Shown here: one piece after another, positions 57,323-64,000 of the stretch
Layout of the letters: every line of letters begins with the position of its first letter
How positions within the stretch are numbered: the stretch's first letter is position 1
The notes under the pieces: model-generated
Told to the model about the DNA's origin: nothing
Seen by the model: only the letters and a program-made list of their open reading frames with translations
Databases searched by the model: none
Assembly: GCA_022036555.1 (NCBI GenBank)
Contig: CM039129.1
Coordinates: 24,213,305 to 24,277,304, forward strand
Source of the DNA: Microstegium vimineum
Lineage: Eukaryota > Streptophyta > Magnoliopsida > Poales > Poaceae
Direction of reading: 5' to 3'
DNA: 64,000 nt
Position numbers and translations under genes: made by a program

Positions 57323-58430
57323 GTGTAACTATGGAAACAATGACCTTTATACTAGTGCTCTTATAGGTTCGGCGGTTCCATGACATACATGATATTCCAT
57401 TCTCCCTCTTGGGTAGATATCTATCAAGATGAAATGCAAATTTCTCCCCCTTGTTGGCACATGCACTCCATCAAAGCTCTGCGACTACACATGACATGAA
57501 TGCATATGAATGCAAAAGCTTCATAGATAGAGAAAGTACAATGAAAAGATGCTTTAAGTGATGTGATCCTGTGAATAAAGCATAAAAGCTACAAGTCCTT
57601 AGCAAAGGATCAAGTTGCGCAAAAGATCACTAATGAAGCTAAAACTAGATAAGAACGTGTGTGAGCAATTTAATGGATTTGACCACTAAATTAGCATTTA
57701 GCATGGTATAAACATAAGATCAACCTAGAGCAGTCCAATGTATACAGGGTGAACTATCCCTAGCAAAGATCAATCATCATGCCAAAGAACCTATCACTTG
57801 TATCAATTTAAAATTATCAGAGTTTGCACCACAAACAAGTTTTAGGCTAGAGGCATGTGAATGAGAGAGGTTGTAAGCACAGCTGAGCCACTTATCAATC
57901 AGGCGAAACCTATGTCAAAAGACAATAAGAAGCTTAAAACCACGGTTTTGGTCATACACTACACTACTCAAGTTCATCTCAAAGTGCAAAGAGAAGCATT
58001 CTCGATATAATGAGGTGCTAACATATGCAAACCCATCTCGATCTTACCAAATCACTTAACATAGAATTTGTCAATTTTAATGACAAGTATGACAAGGTAA
58101 CTCTACGGAAGTGAATGATACAAGGTAAGAGCCATAGCAACCTAGCATACACAAGATAGCAATAGGGATCTCAAGAAAACCCTACTCATACTAGGTACCA
58201 TTTTAGAGGTGAATATAGAATAAATTCAGTTTTAATAACCTCACTAGCTTAGCCCAAACATATATCTAGTGATCAAAATGAGACTAAGCTAAGCATCAAC
58301 AAGAGCACATAAACCAACTCAAATAGAGCATAGTTTCATTAGACTAGCTATATACATGAAGCTCAAAATGCTCTATGAAACATGATGCTATGAAATGCAA
58401 GATGCACTACAATACCAACTATGATACAAA
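57323..58430. other. Non-coding AT-rich DNA next to a Copia remnant
   Basis: No frame of note on either strand. By position it may be the 3' untranslated part of the minus-strand Copia element at 58439-59445. Confidence 0.35.
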
Positions 58431-58438
58431 GAAGAAAG

Positions 58439-59445
58439 TTAAAAAGACAAAATAAAAAGGCCAAAAAGACTAAGATGCACAAAACATCTCTCAACTAAAA
58501 AGGGAAGCAAACACCCAACTCCCCTCACAAATAGGAGAAAGCAGCTTGGTCTCTCATGGCGAAGGTCAATGTCCCCTTTCTCATAATGGTCTCTCAAGAA
58601 ATGGAACCTCACATCAATATGCTTAGTTTTTGAGTGGAGGACTGGATTTTTGGTTACACTGATGGCTCTCGTTCTATCACAAAGCAAGGGAACTCGCAGG
58701 AAGTCTAAGCCAAAATCTCTCAAGGTAGTGATCATCCAAAGCAATTGAGGGTAGCAAGTAGCGGCAGCGATATAATCAACTTCTGTGGTGGATTGGGCTA
58801 CACTAGATTTCTTGCAAGAGGACCAAGAAACCAAGGAAGATCCAAAAAGCTAAGAAGTCCCCAATGTGGACTTACAATCCAAGTGGCAGCCAGCAAAGTC
58901 CACATCAGAATAGCCACAAAGGGAGAGGGAGGAAGAAGCAAAAAACAAAAGGCCAAACTCAGGAGTGAAGCAGAGGTACCTTATGACATGCTTGATAGCC
59001 TACTAGTGTGAAGTGCGCGGCGACGCTTGAAAGTGTGCACACAAACAAACAGTGAAGTATATGCCCGGTCGAGTCGGTGTTAGGTAAAGGAGTTATCCAA
59101 TCATGCTCTAGTACTCCGTCTAGTCCATGGGCTCCTCCTCCTCATCCACATCTAACGCCGTCGTGGTGGACAGGGGTGTGGAAAGAGGATTGACCTCACC
59201 GATGTCGAACTTCTTCAAGTTGTCCTTGGTGTACTTGCCTTGGTGCACAAAACTCCCTTCTCGGGTTTGCTTGATTTGCAACCTGAGAAAGAAGGTCAAC
59301 TCTCCCATCATGCTCATTTCAAATTCCTTGCTCATAAGATCTGCAAACTTTGAAACAAGTGCACGAGAAGAGGCACTGAAAATGATATCATCCACATAAA
59401 TTTGGACCAAAAGAGAATCATTGTCTTGCTTTAGAAGAAAGAGTG
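58439..59445 (-). pseudogene. Ty1/copia pol end (SIRE-like RT and RNase H), decayed
   Basis: The minus strand begins in RT with LVQIYVDDIIFSASSRALV (the YVDD box, about 59375-59410), then FEMSMMGELTFFLRLQIKQT and FVHQGKYTKDNLKKF, typical of the SIRE/Maximus branch. After a degraded stretch, RNase H appears with VSWSSCKKSSVAQSTTEVDY and SKTKHIDVRFHFLRDHYEKG (58560-58834). The upstream part is cut off at about 59450 by an LTR-like sequence. Confidence 0.85.
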
Positions 59446-59449
59446 TCTA

Positions 59450-60526
59450 TTGATGTTTTACCACTGATAGCCTGCCACGGGGATACCAGGGACAGTTGTT
59501 CAGGCTTCGGCGAACAGTGAAGCTTGATGGTTAATGCAAAGAGACACACGATTTATACTGGTTCAGGCCCTCGAGGTATGTATTATTGCTTGAGGTGTGT
59601 TGTACAAGGTGCTCATGTATCTCTCTACGTATCATGTGTTGCATTTCTCTAGGATTGTGTTGGGTCTATGATCGTTTTTGGGTTGTTCCCTTACCGACCC
59701 GTTATAGTCCAGGAAACGGTCGAGGGTAGGTTCTAATCCTACTCGGGTACAAGTTTATAGTCCTAAGCTACGCTTTAGTCTTCCTTCCTTGTCGTATCCG
59801 AGTAATATCTGATATTGTGTGTCTATCTTTCTTTATGGGTTGTGTGACCGAGGTCCAAAGCTCTGTAACTATGTCAATGGGGAACCCATAGGACATCCCA
59901 TCGATAAGCCCTCGATCATCTCATGATTTTGTTTCGAGACGTCGGGTTGTTAGAAATGAGAGCCAAGTTCTTCTTGAGGTAAAATCGTGAGATGATCTTC
60001 TATGCTTCCTTCTTGAGGTTGGTATGCACTTTTTTGTGGGAAAAGTGCACTCATTGAGTGTAGTCGCCGAGCCTCTGGTTGTTTGTAATAAGCATCCGGA
60101 GGGTCAAAAGTTTGAAAATGGTGCTTTCTGGTGTAGGTTTTTCTAGCCCCCGAGCCTTCTCCAAGTTCTTTTATGATTAAAAGAAGTCCGAAGAAGGGTC
60201 TGAAATACTCTCTTCTGTCTTATGTGTGTCACGGGTGGGTACTATGTTCCCACGGGCTATGAGAATCTTTCTTTTTGCTAGTTGTTTTTCACTATTTGCT
60301 TTCGTCAGCTTTAGTCTTTTGTATTTTCTTCCTTCCTTTCTCATGACCTTTGGTTCTATGTGTCTTTGGATTGCTAAAAGTTATCTCGTTGTCTGGTATT
60401 CTTTTGTCTTAGGACCTTCCTTTCACTGAGATTTGCTCATAATAGTTTCTGGTAGTGTTCTTGCTTGATGGCTAGGCTACTGAGTGAAGCTGAGCAACCC
60501 TCGGGCTTTCGTCTAGCTATTGGTAG
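59450..60526. repeat. LTR-like fragment, probably Tat-type, with adjoining 3' non-coding DNA
   Basis: Contains ATTTATACTGGTTCAGGCCC, the phrase found in the Tat A LTR (TTTATACTGGTTCAGGC), and further on TAGCCCCCGAGCCTTC, like its purine-tract side. No coding. It cuts the Copia remnant on its left and is followed directly by another LTR at 60527. Confidence 0.5.
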
Positions 60527-61748
60527 TGTTGGGAGTATGCCCTAGAGGTAATCATAGAGATGATGTATTCCTTGTATCCATGACATGTTATGAATATCCA
60601 TTAAAGACAACTTGTATCGATTAGCAATTATGTGAATTTCTTGTGAAACTCTTTTACTTGTATGGTTATTATAAAAGTTATCCCTGATCGGAGTTCGTGC
60701 AAGAATGCACATGAATATTAGATCAGCACATTATTAGTTGATGACTATGTTTCACAAGTCATGGACATGATATGTCAAGCTAATAATGTGGGCACATGTA
60801 TGACATGGGGCTGGACTGAGCCAACATGAGATTGTCTCTATACACATCATGTACGTTATGTCCTTAGACCTGAGATTGTTGTATGTAGTCAAGATGTGAA
60901 AAAACATACCTAGGACTACCAAACGCTACTCCGTGACTGGGTAGTTATAAAGGTGGCTTTCGGGTTTGTCGGGAAACATGTTGTGAGACATAGTCAATCA
61001 AGATGTAATTTGCCACTCTCCTTATGAGAGAGATATCACTGGATCACTCAAATGATTAGATCATGAAATGCATGGCCGTGCTTGGGTTAAGTGTTAACCC
61101 ACGAGTTGGACCAAATATCGTAAGGCAAAGGAATAGCATGTATATTGTATTGTGGCGGTTCGTCTGATATGATCGTAGCGTATGCATAGGAGTTAACACG
61201 CCTTGCTAGAGGCCGCTATAAACTATTGGTTGAGTAAGAGTACTTGGGCCATGTCTATGTATGCATGAGCTCATAGGGTCGCACGCTTAAGGGACTGGAA
61301 GCCTAATTCGGGTTGGACCCGAATTAGACTAGGTTTAGGGTTACTAATGGGCCTCCAACGTGGGAGCTCATTAGGACGCCTATATAAGCAAGGGGTGGGC
61401 GCAGGGCGAGATTGATCCACGTATTTTGGCCGCCTCCGTCACCCTCCCATGCTCGCGCCTAGTACTCCTCATGGACCTAGCAGTACGGAGGCGTGACGCT
61501 TCCTCCCTGTACGTGTGGGATTCCTTGAAGGTGCTGCACTTGGAGCACAAGGACGAACCGCACATGGGAGACGTTGAGATGGACGACTTCACAACTGCAC
61601 TGCACTGCTACGACGCGAACGACTACGTCAAGTTGCTTCCGCTGCACCTGCGTGTCTAGTGGTAACCCCGTGATCTATAACTAGCACTAGTTCCTAGTTT
61701 ATGGGGTCATTTTTTTTCTGGCTAGCGGAGCAACCTCATAATCCTACA
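60527..61748 (+). repeat. Copia LTR, Angela-like (1222 bp)
   Basis: Starts TGTTGGGAGTATGCCCTAGA, the well-known start of Angela-type LTRs in grasses, and ends ATAATCCTACA right before a primer site. TATATAAG at 61381-61388 is a plausible promoter. A 77-codon frame (61426-61659) near the 3' end has no known motif. No second LTR is seen in the window. Confidence 0.82.
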
Positions 61749-61749
61749 G

Positions 61750-61762
61750 TGGTATCGGAGCC
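61750..61762 (+). other. Primer binding site, initiator-tRNA-Met type
   Basis: TGGTATCGGAGCC, one base after the LTR end; consensus TGGTATCAGAGCC. Confidence 0.85.
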
Positions 61763-62860
61763 GTTAGATGCCTCGTTATAGATTTGGGTATGTGCATATG
61801 GAGATATGCACGGTTGTTGATCAATCCCTGATCATGGTTCGTGATCTTGCCACGTTGGTATTGTAACGATCTACTCGTACCGGTCGGAATTCCGCCATCC
61901 GAGTTAAGTGATACATGTAAACCCAATTACGGTGAGTTGGAGATCAATAAGATTGATCGAATCGAACCTAGGTTAAGTTCCAAGCGCATGCGATGCGGCG
62001 GCGGCGGCGGATTGGATCTGCCATCGGAAGGGAAAATTGCAATAAAAGTGTTGTAAAGGTAAAACGACCACAACTTTTGCATACGACCTCGGAACGAGAA
62101 AAACCTTAAACGAAAATCGTGCGCCCGAAAATTTCGCATTCGTCGACGACCGCTTTTGGCGGTTTTGGAGAAAATTAGATTTGCGAAATTCGGCCCAGAA
62201 AATTGAGTTCTCGACGTTTTAAGTTTAGACGTTGGAATCGGTTAACTCTGTTTTGCAGGTTTTTATGATTGGTATAGCCATTATGTGTATGTGATGCATG
62301 TATGTAATTAATTTATGGCTTGCACGTCATGATTATGACAATATGGCTGGAGCCACAAATATTGTCAATTCATGGTAATGATCTGCGTGTCAATCTGTGA
62401 TGATCCTACGACAATGTAATTTTATTTCACTATGTTACGATAGTGATAGATAGTCTTGGTGGACTCATCACGGAGGATGGCATACTTCAATCATGGAGAT
62501 GGCGATCACCATGATGAATAGATTGATGGAGATGGAGATCTCCAAAGGAACAATGGGCTATACCAAGTCAAATCTGTGTTTATGTCGTTCTTACGATATT
62601 CTACTTTCACGTGCGATTATGTTTTTGTCTACATATACAGTAGTGAAGTAGAACGATCTCTCAGCAATGTTTAAGTTGTAATGCTTCCCCAAACCTTGCA
62701 CTATCACGTGTCTTGTACGATCGGTGGTAGGTCTAAGAAATTAGGGTGCCACTGGTTTTCCTTGACTAGACAAGTTCGTGTCAGACACTTACAAGCAGAA
62801 GGTCTGGTTAGTTGAACAAGGTTATCCCCTGTAAAAAGAGAGTGTGGTCCGGTAGGAATT
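61763..62860 (+). other. Non-coding interior after the Angela-like LTR
   Basis: About 1.1 kb with no Copia gag or pol. It holds a GCGGCGGCGGCGG run (61995) and AT-rich DNA with GGAGATGG repeats (62495-62540). A leader followed by non-coding DNA suggests a large non-autonomous (LARD-like) derivative, or a copy cut by the next element. Confidence 0.5.
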
Positions 62861-63326
62861 TTTCCCTCCTACTGATCTATCCTCTCGCCTAGCATACTTG
62901 TATTGAGGAGAGAAACTATAGTGTTTAGACTAATTAATTGGCTAAGTGTATTGAAGTAGAGTGAATTACATAGGAGTCCCTATACTCTCTCGTTGTCCTC
63001 CCACCTAGCTATACTATCTAGTTATCTCTAAGTTATCTTTTACCTTTGCTTATTCTTCCATCACCCTTCCTATCACATATATCGTTCAGCCCCCCTATAC
63101 TAGTTGGTACTAAGTTGAGGTGCTCTATCGGATCTCTCTCCAATTATCATTTTTAGCTTAGCTTTCCCTTGGGAAAAAAATAAATTACGATACCTTGGAA
63201 TACTCCTGACAGTGGAGATATAATAAATAATGGTATAATCCGTGCGCTTGTGGATTTATCCAATAGTCATAAGAAATACCAACAGTGGAGATCCCAATAA
63301 ATAACCTGGCAGTGATATACCACATG
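62861..63326 (+). other. Probable 5' leader or LTR end of a Ty3/gypsy element
   Basis: Non-coding sequence upstream of a gag frame. It includes a GGGAAAAAAATAAATTACGA stretch and TCCGTGCGCTTGTGGATTTA, phrases that often precede gag in grass gypsy elements. LTR borders could not be set. Confidence 0.35.
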
Positions 63327-64000
63327 AACAACAGGGAGAACAACCCCCTAAAAAGTCAATCTTCCACAGATTAGGGAGAACGAAAGCTCCTCAACCTTCT
63401 GAGAAATAGGAATGACACCTCAGACCACTGGAACAAAACGGCCAAGATTGGAGCCAACATTTCCTAAAGATTATGGAGAATCCGAATTTAGAGAGAACAG
63501 GGATTACTACAGAAGCGATTGGTCGCCCGACTTCAATCGAACATAACAATATGACTGATTCCCATGCTTTGCAGGAAGACTGCAAACGCTAAAATTACCG
63601 CACAAATTCAAACCAGCAAATCACTCCAAGTACAACGACAAGGTAGAACCCAAACAGTGGATAAGAGTCTACTCTCAATCCATTGAACTCGCGGGATGAG
63701 ACAACAACATCAAAGCATTATACTTTCCCATGGCCCTTGAAGCTATGCCTCTACAATGATTCAATAAACTAAAGCCTCGGTCAATCAAATACTGGGAAGA
63801 CCTACAAGAAGCTTTCTGCATCAATTTTGCAGGAATAATAACACACTCTATGATAGCAGCAGAGGTAAAGAACGTAAAACAAAGAAGGGGAGAGACCTTA
63901 AGAGAATACCACCGAAGATTTAGAGAGCTCAGAGCCCAAATACATGACATTACAGACAGAGAAGTTATAGAAACCTTCGCTGACGAGATCCTAGCCAATT
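63327..64000 (+). pseudogene. Ty3/gypsy gag (capsid domain), runs off the window
   Basis: A frame readable from about 63445: LEPTFPKDYGESEFREN and YYRSDWSPDFNR, then the capsid core with HKFKPANHSKYNDKVEPKQW, NIKALYFPMALEAMPLQ, WEDLQEAFCINFAGI and LREYHRRFRELRAQIHDI. This is the retrotransposon Gag (PF03732-type) fold. Four stops interrupt it (near 63550, 63562, 63697 and 63757); the last replaces the conserved Trp of the LQWF motif. Dead copy; pol lies beyond 64000. Confidence 0.82.

Noticed and set aside
61426..61659. 77-codon ORF in the Angela-like LTR
   Set aside because: Lies within the LTR downstream of its TATA box; likely chance, no conserved domain known there.

Overview
The window is plant nuclear DNA, most likely from a grass (Poaceae). 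Almost all of it is transposable elements, many nested inside one another. The grass inference rests on the LINE tail ending in GCGTGTTCGAGAAAAA, Tourist- and Stowaway-style MITEs, CACTA elements, Tat-lineage Ty3/gypsy elements with dual RNase H, and a Copia LTR starting TGTTGGGAGTATGCCCTAGA. A cluster of GGACTGTCCG motifs hints at a panicoid grass, but I cannot name the species. No bacterial-type genes, CRISPR arrays, tRNA or rRNA genes were seen.

Layout. 1-1190: 3' part of a decayed LINE. 1203-4362: chromovirus (Ty3/gypsy with chromodomain) that has lost gag, protease and part of RT. 4554-11703: the last five exons of the only host-gene candidate; every junction is GT/AG and the frame stays open, and its last intron (5793-11685) is filled with Copia debris, a small LTR element with 124-bp LTRs, MITE-like hairpins and a LINE tail. 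11704-18163: 3' flank, two MITEs, a long-TIR Mutator-like element with a LINE tail in one arm, and a 1.06-kb CACTA element with TSD TCC. 18480-22550: 5' part of a second LINE. 22560-25777: unassigned DNA, including the palindromic motif cluster.

25778-57322: two large LTR-type sequences starting TGTAACAC, split by later insertions. The first holds a 6.33-kb CACTA element (TSD TTA) and a 9.6-kb Tat-lineage element on the minus strand (TSD ATTAG). The second holds another minus-strand Tat-lineage element (47686-56511). 57323-64000: SIRE-like Copia remnant (minus), Tat-like LTR piece, Angela-like Copia LTR with primer binding site and a non-coding interior, and the gag of a further Ty3/gypsy element running off the end.

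No transposable element here looks fully autonomous. Stops, frameshifts and deletions are common, and many stops are TAG where the family has glutamine (CAG), as expected from deamination of methylated CHG cytosines. The most notable points are antisense transcription-unit signatures in both Tat elements (TATA box, leader, ATG; one with a spliced coiled-coil-like frame), the absence of a recognisable Gag capsid from both, and a host gene whose intron absorbed several independent insertions while its splice sites survived.
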